Assembly (NCBI GenBank): GCA_002715785.1 | Contig: PBAA01000022.1 | Coordinates: forward strand, 26,380 to 58,856 | Origin: Gammaproteobacteria bacterium | GTDB lineage: Bacteria; Pseudomonadota; Gammaproteobacteria; Pseudomonadales; Azotimanducaceae | DNA length: 32,477 bases | Direction of reading: 5' to 3' | Part shown: positions 16,903 to 24,044 of the stretch, in pieces | Layout: every line of letters starts with the position of its first letter | Numbering within the stretch: the first letter of the stretch is position 1 | Notes under the pieces: model-generated | What the model was told of the DNA's origin: nothing | Databases searched by the model: none | Seen by the model: the letters and a program-made list of their open reading frames with translations, nothing else | Position numbers and translations under genes: made by a program

Positions 16903-17565
16903 CTACGATTCAGGTTGCGGCACGATCCGGATATATGGTTTGGGTGATTTCCAACCATCGGGATATCGTATCTTCGCCTCCTCGTCAGAAACCGCTGGGA
17001 CGATGATGACATCGTCGCCTTGGGTCCAATTGACTGGCGTCGCTACTTGATGAGTGGCAGTCAATTGGCAGGAATCTAAAAGTCTCAAGACTTCGTCAAA
17101 ATTCCGCCCGGTACTCATAGGGTAAGTAAGCATTGCCTTTACGGTCTTATCTGGACCAATCACGAAGACCGATCGCACGGTCGCGTTGTCAGCAGGGGTT
17201 CGCCCGTCTGAGGAATCGCCGACATCCTCAGGAAGCATGTCATACAGTTTCGCGATCTCAAGCGACGGATCGCCAATGAGCGGGTAATTGACCGTGTGCC
17301 CCTGTGTTTCTTCAATATCATTGATCCAGTCCGAGTGACTTGCTACGGGATCGACGGATAAACCGATCACTTTACAGTTGCGGTCTGCGAATTTGTCTTG
17401 AAGGCCTGCCATGTAGCCGAGTTCGGTGGTGCAGACGGGGGTAAAATCCTTTGGGTGGGAGAACAGGATTGCCCATCCATTTCCGATCCAATCGTGGAAT
17501 CGAATTTCGCCTTGTGTGGTTTCGGCCACAAAATTTGGTGCCTCTGAATTGATTCTAAGCGCCAC
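16903..17565 (-). CDS. 1-Cys peroxiredoxin (Prx6 type)
   Basis: A 220-residue peroxiredoxin that reduces H2O2 and organic peroxides. The peroxidatic cysteine is Cys45 in FTPVCTTELGY. The C-terminal domain typical of Prx6 is present (WTQGDDVIIVPAVSDEEAKIRYPDGWKSPKPYIRIV). A resolving cysteine in the usual 2-Cys position is missing; the only other cysteines are the one in FADRNCKVIG and one in LLDSCQLT. Start is a GTG with AGGGAA at a spacing of seven. The gene lies 82 bp beyond the ProA-like gene on the same strand with its own gap, so it may be transcribed alone. Given the many oxygenases around it, peroxide removal makes sense, but this is inference. Confidence 0.95.
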   Translation of the reverse strand: MALRINSEAPNFVAETTQGEIRFHDWIGNGWAILFSHPKDFTPVCTTELGYMAGLQDKFADRNCKVIGLSVDPVASHSDWINDIEETQGHTVNYPLIGDPSLEIAKLYDMLPEDVGDSSDGRTPADNATVRSVFVIGPDKTVKAMLTYPMSTGRNFDEVLRLLDSCQLTATHQVATPVNWTQGDDVIIVPAVSDEEAKIRYPDGWKSPKPYIRIVPQPES

Positions 17566-17647
17566 GTGTATTCCCTATTTGTGGTTTACGATCATTGGAG
17601 GCTACCACTAAAAAGTAAAACAGCCCATGAGGTTGCACGCCCTAACC

Positions 17648-19141
17648 TTAGGTCGGCGAAAGACCCTTGCCTGCTTCGGTATATCGCACACGGACGGTGT
17701 ATACGCTGTCTCCCGTTAGAATCGCATGTCGACCTAAAAGCCGACCGTTGTCCCAGTTGGAAAGTCCGAGCTCGGGCTTATTCAGCGCCTTCTGCCCGTC
17801 GACCCAGCGGGTATGGTCATCGCCGATGAAGGGAGCATCAATCGTTTCGTAAAAGTGTTGATGTTCGTGCTCGTCGTTGGAGATTAGCGAAGCGACCAGC
17901 CGCGGGCTGTGTGTATTAAATAATTCGATCGCTTCTTGGAGGTTCTTAACAATGATTAGGGTCATTTCGGGGGAATTTTCCCATTCCCATTCTTGGCCGA
18001 TGTCAGCCAGTGCCAGCGTCGTCGCCTGGATTTCTTCGTGTTGACCGTCTGCTCGATTGATGTGTACTTTGCGGGTAAAAGCGTCTCCGGGGATAAACTC
18101 CTCGCTTCCTTCAACAACGTGTAAGCGGTAATCCTGCTTCAGTTTTGACGCGGCTTCATTGAGACCATCGAGCAAAACGGGAACGAGCTCTACCGCCTTT
18201 GAAGCGACGATGCAGCAGGTGTTGAGAGTATTACAGACTTTTCTGTCGAGGGACTTAACCGCACAATGCTTCACGATCTCCGGCGTTGCGCTGTCCCCAA
18301 CAATCATCCACGCCCCTCCGGTACCGTGCAAGCTGACCGGTGTCCCAACACTTCGTGCCAGCGATCCTAGTAATTCGACGCTGTCGCCGGAACCCCTGGC
18401 AACCGCGAGGGCGAGTCGCGAATCAAGAAATAGGGCCCATCCGGCTGCATGGGCCGAGCTGTCGACAAGGGCGATCGCTTCTCTGGGCAGTCCTGACTGA
18501 ACGAGTGCGGGTGTTAAGGCGAGTTCCATCATGGCCCTCGCGGTCTGTAACGCGTCACTACCGATACGGAAGATTGCCGTATTGCCGCCTCTGAGCACGC
18601 CGCATGCGTCCGCGAGGACGTTGGGCCGACCTTCGAACACGAATCCGACGACGCCGAGCGCCGCGGTTCGTAGCTGAATCTGAAATTGATCGTGATCGAT
18701 GGTTTCAATAACGGAGTTTCTCGACGGGTCGGATTCCGCCCATTCACCTAAGCCATCGATCATGTCTGTACGCATGACGTCCGACACTTGGAGGCGAGTT
18801 GTGGATCGACCACGCTCCGTTGCTGTTGCGACGTCGTGTTCGTTGATCGTTTGGATAGATTCCCAGATCTTGTCGTCCTTCAACGCAGCGCTAAAGGCAT
18901 GAAAGAAATCGGTAATCTGGTCGTCAGTCACGTGCTGCATGGCTGCGAAAGCAGCTACGGACTGCGATACGGTCTGGTCGACAATTTGTCTTTCCGCATC
19001 AGATAGGTGGAGTAACCCGTGTTGCGGATTTGGAATCACGAGATCGCCGGGTTGAAATGCTGCGGCCAACGTTTTGCTCACGCGGAACGCTTCGCCATTC
19101 GCGGCAATAATCAAGCTGTCGGGTTTGAGTTCGTCAAGCAT
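17648..19141 (-). CDS. ProA-like aldehyde dehydrogenase with N-terminal extension
   Basis: A 497-residue protein of the gamma-glutamyl phosphate reductase branch of aldehyde dehydrogenases. ProA-like signatures are GVVGFVFEGRPNVLADA (163-179) and the catalytic cysteine Cys303 in SLDRKVCNTLNT. It is some 80 residues longer than typical ProA: about the first 50-60 residues (MLDELKPDSLIIAANGEAFR onward) have no counterpart that I can recall. No proB lies beside it and the C-terminal Gly-rich segment is atypical (PELGLSNWDNGRLLGRH), so proline synthesis is not assured. It may act on another acyl phosphate or aldehyde. The ATG is clear but its ribosome site is weak. It is followed by the peroxiredoxin gene and preceded by modC. 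Confidence 0.78.
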   Translation of the reverse strand: MLDELKPDSLIIAANGEAFRVSKTLAAAFQPGDLVIPNPQHGLLHLSDAERQIVDQTVSQSVAAFAAMQHVTDDQITDFFHAFSAALKDDKIWESIQTINEHDVATATERGRSTTRLQVSDVMRTDMIDGLGEWAESDPSRNSVIETIDHDQFQIQLRTAALGVVGFVFEGRPNVLADACGVLRGGNTAIFRIGSDALQTARAMMELALTPALVQSGLPREAIALVDSSAHAAGWALFLDSRLALAVARGSGDSVELLGSLARSVGTPVSLHGTGGAWMIVGDSATPEIVKHCAVKSLDRKVCNTLNTCCIVASKAVELVPVLLDGLNEAASKLKQDYRLHVVEGSEEFIPGDAFTRKVHINRADGQHEEIQATTLALADIGQEWEWENSPEMTLIIVKNLQEAIELFNTHSPRLVASLISNDEHEHQHFYETIDAPFIGDDHTRWVDGQKALNKPELGLSNWDNGRLLGRHAILTGDSVYTVRVRYTEAGKGLSPT

Positions 19142-19216
19142 GAGCGAATTAGGTGCGTTGAATTTGTTCGACTATAACCCAGGATAGGGTCTTCTCTGGA
19201 TGCAGCTGAAAACTGG

Positions 19217-20302
19217 TCAGGTAAGACTGGATTCAAATGTCACGCTTTTGATCAGAACGAACACACGCATTCCGACTGCGAGCGATAAATCTTCGACTGA
19301 GGCGAGCGTAATTCGTGCTCGCAGACGTTGTTTTTGGAATTCGACCAGAGCTTCAACGTACGGTGACCCGGGACCGTGAAATAAGTCCACGATGGTTGCA
19401 GCGAGTATGTTGCGAATGCTGATGGCCTCAGGACGTTTGAGCGCTAACGCAACGTCGCGCGCCCTAACACGCAGCCGAATTTGATCGCCAGGGGCAACCC
19501 CTGGCTCCATCGGCATGGTTAGTGTTTGACCATCGATCGTGAGACGGGTGAGTCGATGGTGTTCAACGTGTTCAATGACCGTGGCTTCAACGACCGAGCC
19601 AGCTTCGAATCGGCCGGTGACGTCGAGGAGATCGAGGCGTTCAAGAATCTCGTTGGTGGGACCATTGGCTTGGACCCGGCCATTAGATAGGGCGAGTATT
19701 CTGTGGGCGATGTGGGCGACTTCACCCACCGCATGACTGACGTATAGCGCTGGTACTTGGAATTGCGATGCCATCGTATCGATATAGGGAAGAATGTCGG
19801 ATCTGCGCTGTTCATCTAGTGCCGACAAAGGCTCATCGAGTACCAAAAACCGAGGGTTAGTCAAAAGGGTACGGGCCAGCGCCACACGTTGTTTTTCGCC
19901 CCCGGACAATTCAGCTGGTGGGCGTTTAAGTAACGGGCTTAGGTCGAATGCGTCGACGACGTCGTCCACTACGATTTGTTTGACCTCTGACAATGTTCGA
20001 GAGGTCGCGTATTCAAGGTTACCCGCGACTGATAGATGGTCGAATAATCTGGTGTCTTGGAACATGTATCCGAGGGAACGCTTGTAGGGTGCGATATCGG
20101 TTTTCGACTTCGTGTCGAGCCATACTTCGTCATCGACGATAATCCGACCTTCCGCTGGCTCGAACCCCGCTAGCACTCGTAGTAGCGTGGTCTTGCCACT
20201 CCCGCTCGGTCCTAAAATTCCGGTGATTCCATCAAGCGGTATTTTGGTGGTGACCTCGAGTTCAAATTCGCCAAGGGAAGTACAGATGTCGATAGCTAAC
20301 AT
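19217..20302 (-). CDS. modC: Molybdate ABC transporter ATP-binding protein
   Basis: A 361-residue ABC ATPase energising molybdate (or tungstate) import. Walker A is GPSGSGKTT at 31-39, the Q-loop is MFQD near 82, the signature is LSGGEKQ at 132-138, and Walker B is FLVLDE at 152-157 with the H-loop in YVSHAVGEV. The C-terminal third contains a TOBE/Mop module (ISIRNILAATIVDLFHGPGSPYVEALVEF) that can bind oxyanion. The length is that of ModC. The ATG begins one base after the modB stop, so the order modA-modB-modC is one operon. The high conservation of motifs supports a functional importer; tungstate cannot be excluded. Confidence 0.96.
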   Translation of the reverse strand: MLAIDICTSLGEFELEVTTKIPLDGITGILGPSGSGKTTLLRVLAGFEPAEGRIIVDDEVWLDTKSKTDIAPYKRSLGYMFQDTRLFDHLSVAGNLEYATSRTLSEVKQIVVDDVVDAFDLSPLLKRPPAELSGGEKQRVALARTLLTNPRFLVLDEPLSALDEQRRSDILPYIDTMASQFQVPALYVSHAVGEVAHIAHRILALSNGRVQANGPTNEILERLDLLDVTGRFEAGSVVEATVIEHVEHHRLTRLTIDGQTLTMPMEPGVAPGDQIRLRVRARDVALALKRPEAISIRNILAATIVDLFHGPGSPYVEALVEFQKQRLRARITLASVEDLSLAVGMRVFVLIKSVTFESSLT

Positions 20303-20303
20303 T

Positions 20304-20975
20304 TCAGCGAATCCGAATCGGAAAGCGGCGATTTAGGGTATAGACGGCGAGCAACACGACGAAGGAAAACCCAAGTAACGCGAGAGATAGCGAATGGGCC
20401 GCCGCGTATTGGAGTGTTTCGACGTGTTCATAGATTGCGATTGATATGACCCTTGTTTCCCCAGGAATATTCCCGCCAACCATCAGGACAACGCCGAATT
20501 CACCGACGGTGTGAGCGAAAGTCAGCACGATTGCCGTGAGAAATCCGCGCGCGGATAACGGCATTGCCACGGTAACAAAAGCGTTCAATGGCGCGGCCCG
20601 TAAGCTCGCGGCAGCTTCCAGGGGCTCTGATCCAACGGTTTCAAAGGCGTTTTGAAGCGGTTGCACCATAAAAGGAAGCGAATAGATCACTGAAGCCACG
20701 ACGAGTCCTGCGAAGGAGAATGTCAGCGTTGAGCCTGTGAGGTGAACCCAGAACGATCCGATCGCGTTGTCTGGACTCATGATGACGAGCAGGTAAAAGC
20801 CAAGTACTGTCGGCGGCAGGACTAAGGGTAAGGCGGTGACGGCCTCGATTATCGGTTTGGTCCGGGATTTCGTGCGGGAAAGCCACCAAGCCAATGCCGT
20901 TCCGAAAAAGAGCAGGATGCAGGTCGTAACAGTTGCCAACTGGACCGTGAGCCAAATCGCTGCAAGATTGTTCAA
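20304..20975 (-). CDS. modB: Molybdate ABC transporter permease
   Basis: A 223-residue inner-membrane permease with about five hydrophobic spans, beginning NNLAAIWLTVQLATVTTCILLFFG. The EAA loop is recognisable as LEAAASLRAAPLNAFVTVAMPL, and is the contact with the ModC ATPase. GEFGVVLMVGGNIPGETRVISIAIYEHVE is typical of the ModB family. The start is a TTG three bases after the modA stop codon. An ATG-free start here depends on coupling; a GAGGT block lies about ten bases upstream, inside the end of modA. The gene ends one base before modC. Confidence 0.95.
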   Translation of the reverse strand: MNNLAAIWLTVQLATVTTCILLFFGTALAWWLSRTKSRTKPIIEAVTALPLVLPPTVLGFYLLVIMSPDNAIGSFWVHLTGSTLTFSFAGLVVASVIYSLPFMVQPLQNAFETVGSEPLEAAASLRAAPLNAFVTVAMPLSARGFLTAIVLTFAHTVGEFGVVLMVGGNIPGETRVISIAIYEHVETLQYAAAHSLSLALLGFSFVVLLAVYTLNRRFPIRIR

Positions 20976-20978
20976 GCC

Positions 20979-21782
20979 TCAGTCAACCTCGTAACCGGCT
21001 CGACGAATAATTTTTCGACCTTGAGGTCCGTGGAGAAACTCGTTGAAACGCTGAACGGCGGTATTGTGCATACCGGGCTTTAGTATCGCGCTGTCTTGTC
21101 GTATCGGACCGTGAAGGCTGGGACGAACTTGCAAGAGGATTCCCCTTTCTCCATTTTCAATGCGCGAAATGCTGGATAACGCAACGAATCCCGCTTCGGC
21201 GTTGCCGGTCGCGACTAGGGCAAGAGTCTGCCCAATGTTTTCCCCGAAGACGAGACGTGGTTTGACTTCGTCGTACAGGCGCAACCTCTTGAGTGTTTCG
21301 ATTGCCGCGACGCCGTATGGAGCAAGGTTCGGATTGGCTACCGCCAGTTTTCGGAACGTGATCGATTGCAACAGCGATCGGATCGAGGGGTCGTCGGGTG
21401 TGGGAGACTCTTTTGGAGCCCATAGTGCTAATTTTCCGATTGCGTATGTTTGGCGCGATCCGATGACGACCAATCCCTGTTCCTCCAATCGAAGCGGGCG
21501 TGCTTGATCTGCCGCCAAATACAGATGAAACGGCGCGCCTTGGATAATTTGCGCGTACAACTTTCCGGTGGAACCACTGACTAAGCGAATGGGCTCAACG
21601 TTATTCTGCTGAAACTCCGATCGTAGGGATTCGGCTGTTTGTAGGAAGTTGGTCGCCACAGCCACAAGTATGTTTTCGGAGGCTGAGGCGGATAGGGACA
21701 TCGCTAGGGAAAGCGACAGACCCGCCCTCCAGACCGGTGTCGCGAAGCGAAACCACCTAAATCCAACGTTTGCCACGATCAA
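20979..21782 (-). CDS. modA: Molybdate ABC transporter substrate-binding protein
   Basis: A periplasmic binding protein of about 267 residues. A signal sequence (VWRAGLSLSLAMSLSASASE) precedes the mature start ILVAVATNFLQTAESLRSEF, which is the ModA signature, and oxyanion-binding segments SGSTGKLYAQI and FGENIGQTLALVATGNAEAGFVALS follow. The track begins at TTG 21794. I prefer TTG 21782 because GGAG lies six bases before it and because its TTG overlaps the TGA of an upstream 11-codon frame that has its own good ribosome site. A GTG at 21776 is a further option. No ModE-type palindrome is evident. A molybdenum need would fit molybdoenzymes elsewhere in the genome. Confidence 0.93.
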   Translation of the reverse strand: MIVANVGFRWFRFATPVWRAGLSLSLAMSLSASASENILVAVATNFLQTAESLRSEFQQNNVEPIRLVSGSTGKLYAQIIQGAPFHLYLAADQARPLRLEEQGLVVIGSRQTYAIGKLALWAPKESPTPDDPSIRSLLQSITFRKLAVANPNLAPYGVAAIETLKRLRLYDEVKPRLVFGENIGQTLALVATGNAEAGFVALSSISRIENGERGILLQVRPSLHGPIRQDSAILKPGMHNTAVQRFNEFLHGPQGRKIIRRAGYEVD

Positions 21783-21814
21783 TACTTGCTCCAACGTTTC
21801 ACGACTAGAGTCAT
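21779..21814 (-). CDS. Candidate 11-residue leader peptide coupled to modA
   Basis: ATG 21814 is preceded by AGGGAG at a spacing of six to seven and encodes MTLVVKRWSKY, ending in TGA. That TGA overlaps the proposed TTG start of modA as TTGA. Such an arrangement allows translational coupling or leader-dependent control of a start codon that is otherwise poor. No homology is expected at this length. It may instead be a chance frame. Confidence 0.4.
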   Translation of the reverse strand: MTLVVKRWSKY

Positions 21815-21835
21815 GAATCGCTCCCTATCTGGGTA

Positions 21836-22714
21836 CTACTTTTCCTCTTTGTACGTGTCGCTTCCACGATAGGGCCCATCCCGCCACGCGAGGGCTTCTT
21901 TAAGCCCATTGGTCGTGATCTGATCTCGCCACTGATACGCAAAATCGGTAAATTGACCCATCGCGTCGTGGTCCGTGCTGCTGCGTACCGACGAGTAGAT
22001 CCCCATGTTCTCGTAAAAGCGGTTCATGTTCACTTTGAGAGCGCCGAGATGGTCTGATGACATAATGGCAATCCGGTCGGCAAAGGCGATTGTGCGTTCC
22101 TCGAGCTCCTCTTTCGGCCATGCGTAATTGATCATACCCATTTCTTCTGCTTCGACAGCCGAGACGTTTTCCCCGGTATAGGCGAGTTCTTTGGCTTTAC
22201 GCATGCCAATAACCAGCGGCCAAATAACCCCGTTTCTTGCAACTCCGAGTCCCCGATGTCCCGGATGGCCCAATTGTGCGTCGTTTGCCGCGACGACCAA
22301 ATCCGCCATCATCGACAGTTCACAGCCCCCTGCGACCGCGTAGCCATGTATTTGAGCAATCGTAACTTTTGCCATATTCCAGAAATACATCTGAATGTCC
22401 GTGATTTGTTGCATGCTGGTACGTATACCCATAATGAGGGTTCGCCGCTTTTCGTCGACGGATTTGTATGACCGGTTTTGTTTACTGCTGGGCGATGGAG
22501 TTAAGTCGTAACCCGCACAGAAAGCTCGGCCAGCGCCACGGAGAATGATCACGCGCGTTTCGTGCTCGGCCTCCATATCGTGTAAGGCATCGTTCAGCTC
22601 GAAGAGTAGGTCGGTGGAAAGGGCGTTCAGTTTTTCGGGGCGGTTAAGCGTGATGCGTCCCACGCGTCCGTCGGTACCGATATGGTCGGTCAGAATGTTT
22701 TCGTAGTCAGCCAT
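21836..22714 (-). CDS. Enoyl-CoA hydratase/isomerase (crotonase) family protein
   Basis: A 292-residue crotonase, the fold that hydrates, isomerises or cleaves acyl-CoA thioesters. N-terminal IGTDGRVGRITLNRPEKLNALST is followed by the oxyanion-hole segment GAGRAFCAGYDLTP and the second half-site IHGYAVAGGCELSMMADLVVAANDAQLGHPG. A Glu in GGCELS is where one catalytic acid is expected; the second usual glutamate is not obvious, so isomerase, thioesterase or decarboxylase activity is also possible. The length is somewhat above the usual 255-265, with extra residues at the end (FAYQWRDQITTNGLKEAL). The ATG has AGGAAACA. It is divergent from the Gfo/Idh/MocA gene. Cytoplasmic. Confidence 0.92.
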   Translation of the reverse strand: MADYENILTDHIGTDGRVGRITLNRPEKLNALSTDLLFELNDALHDMEAEHETRVIILRGAGRAFCAGYDLTPSPSSKQNRSYKSVDEKRRTLIMGIRTSMQQITDIQMYFWNMAKVTIAQIHGYAVAGGCELSMMADLVVAANDAQLGHPGHRGLGVARNGVIWPLVIGMRKAKELAYTGENVSAVEAEEMGMINYAWPKEELEERTIAFADRIAIMSSDHLGALKVNMNRFYENMGIYSSVRSSTDHDAMGQFTDFAYQWRDQITTNGLKEALAWRDGPYRGSDTYKEEK

Positions 22715-22812
22715 ACAATTGTTTCCTGAGTCAGATGTTCGAGAGATTCTTTGATCAAGGGGTCAGAAATCAAGTCTCCCACAGAGACGGCACGTAAGAA
22801 CCTTCGAATCAT
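22690..22812 (-). CDS. Possible 40-residue upstream ORF of the crotonase gene
   Basis: ATG 22812 has GGGAG five bases upstream and opens a 40-codon frame (MIRRFLRAVSVGDLISDPLI...) that ends 25 bases inside the crotonase gene in a different frame. It has no recognisable domain. It could be a regulatory upstream ORF or chance; only the ribosome site and the overlap favour it. Confidence 0.2.
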   Translation of the reverse strand: MIRRFLRAVSVGDLISDPLIKESLEHLTQETIVWLTTKTF

Positions 22813-22898
22813 TAGTACTCCCACTCAAAGTTGGCGGGATAGAGATTGGACACGCGGACATTGGTACGTTTGGATGTTTTAGTAGGGAGCGTACAAGT

Positions 22899-22907
22899 AA
22901 GGAGGTG
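22899..22907 (+). promoter_or_regulatory. Very strong Shine-Dalgarno of the Gfo/Idh/MocA gene
   Basis: AAGGAGGTG is a full complement to the 16S anti-Shine-Dalgarno, eight bases before ATG 22916. It is the best ribosome site in the window and it fixes the start of the downstream gene. Confidence 0.7.
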
Positions 22908-22915
22908 TTTGCCTG

Positions 22916-23938
22916 ATGCAAACGGAAGTTTTAACAATGGCGTTAGTCGGATGTGGAAATATCGCGCGTGCCCACTGGCGTGGCATTCGAAACCACGCAC
23001 CACGGATTAAGGTGACCGCAGTTGTCGACTCAAACCCGGACAACGCTGCGTCGATGTCTGAGCGAACGGGTGCGGCAGCTTATTCCTCGCTAAGCGAGGC
23101 GCTTGTACGAGGATCCTTTGACGCAGTTGATCTGATGCTGCCGCATGATCTGCATGAAGAGGCTGCGATCAAGGCATTTCGAGCGGGGAAGCACGTGTTA
23201 TTGGAAAAACCGATGGCGCCCGACTTGGCAGGGTGCGAACGCATTATGAAAGCCGCGAAGGAAGCGGACACTGTTTTCATGATCGCCGAGCAAGCGCAGT
23301 ACTGGCCCGACATCAAACGTGCCCGAGAACTAATCGAGGACGGACAAATCGGTCAAGTCGTGACTGCGCGGGCTTGTTTTTACGATCCGTTGCCGCTGAA
23401 TTCGACAAAAGATGATGGCGTGCCGTGGCGTTTCAGACTCGTGCATGCTGGAGGAGGCATCTGTATCGATGGCGGCGCTCACTGGATAAGACCGCTCCGA
23501 ATGCTATTAGGTGAAGTGAGCGAAGTGATCGCGACGATGGGGAGTCATATTCCAAAGATGGAAGGAGAGTCTTGGGTTCAAGCACTGATACGTTTTGACA
23601 GCGGGGTCACGGGGTCGTTTGAAGCGCTTCTAAGTGCTGGGGTTATGGGACCCACCGAGGACTTCCGAATAACGGGGACGACTGGAGAAGTCGTTATCGA
23701 ACACGGAAGGGATGGGCGCTTGATGCTGTTCAACGATGCCCATCCTAACGGAGCTCCGGTGATGGATGCCTTTCAAGGTAAGGTCGATAGCTACGGTTTT
23801 GAGTTGAACGATTTCAGTCTTGCGGTCATAGAGTCGAAAACGCTTGAAGCCCCGCCGGAATATTCGTTGGGCGAATTACGCACTGCACTTGCAATGTATC
23901 GGTCGGTTAAAAGCCAGAACTGGGAAAAGGTCTGGTAA
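22916..23938 (+). CDS. Gfo/Idh/MocA family oxidoreductase
   Basis: A 340-residue NAD(P)-dependent dehydrogenase. The Rossmann motif is ALVGCGNIARAHW near residue 9, and the family hallmark EKPMAPD near 100. A later segment, AGGGICIDGGAHWIRPLRMLLGEV, corresponds to the substrate-site Asp-x-x-x-His of inositol/sugar dehydrogenases. Members oxidise sugars, inositol or derivatives such as scyllo-inositol. The gene has an exceptionally strong ribosome site. It stands alone on its strand, followed 106 bp later by the DUF3604 gene. The GH32 gene 2.7 kb away also concerns sugars, but operon linkage is not shown. Substrate unknown. Confidence 0.93.
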   Translation: MQTEVLTMALVGCGNIARAHWRGIRNHAPRIKVTAVVDSNPDNAASMSERTGAAAYSSLSEALVRGSFDAVDLMLPHDLHEEAAIKAFRAGKHVLLEKPMAPDLAGCERIMKAAKEADTVFMIAEQAQYWPDIKRARELIEDGQIGQVVTARACFYDPLPLNSTKDDGVPWRFRLVHAGGGICIDGGAHWIRPLRMLLGEVSEVIATMGSHIPKMEGESWVQALIRFDSGVTGSFEALLSAGVMGPTEDFRITGTTGEVVIEHGRDGRLMLFNDAHPNGAPVMDAFQGKVDSYGFELNDFSLAVIESKTLEAPPEYSLGELRTALAMYRSVKSQNWEKVW

Positions 23939-24044
23939 TTTTCGCGCTCATACATCTAAACGTGGATCGGCTCTGCGTTCATGCAATGGGTATTTGTCTG
24001 CGTATGATGATCATTGGGTGCGCGTTTCTGAGGATACGAACTAG

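Noticed and set aside
22812-23003. 63-residue minus ORF at the start of the Gfo/Idh/MocA gene
   Set aside because: It begins inside that gene's 5' end and reads its antisense; no family resemblance.
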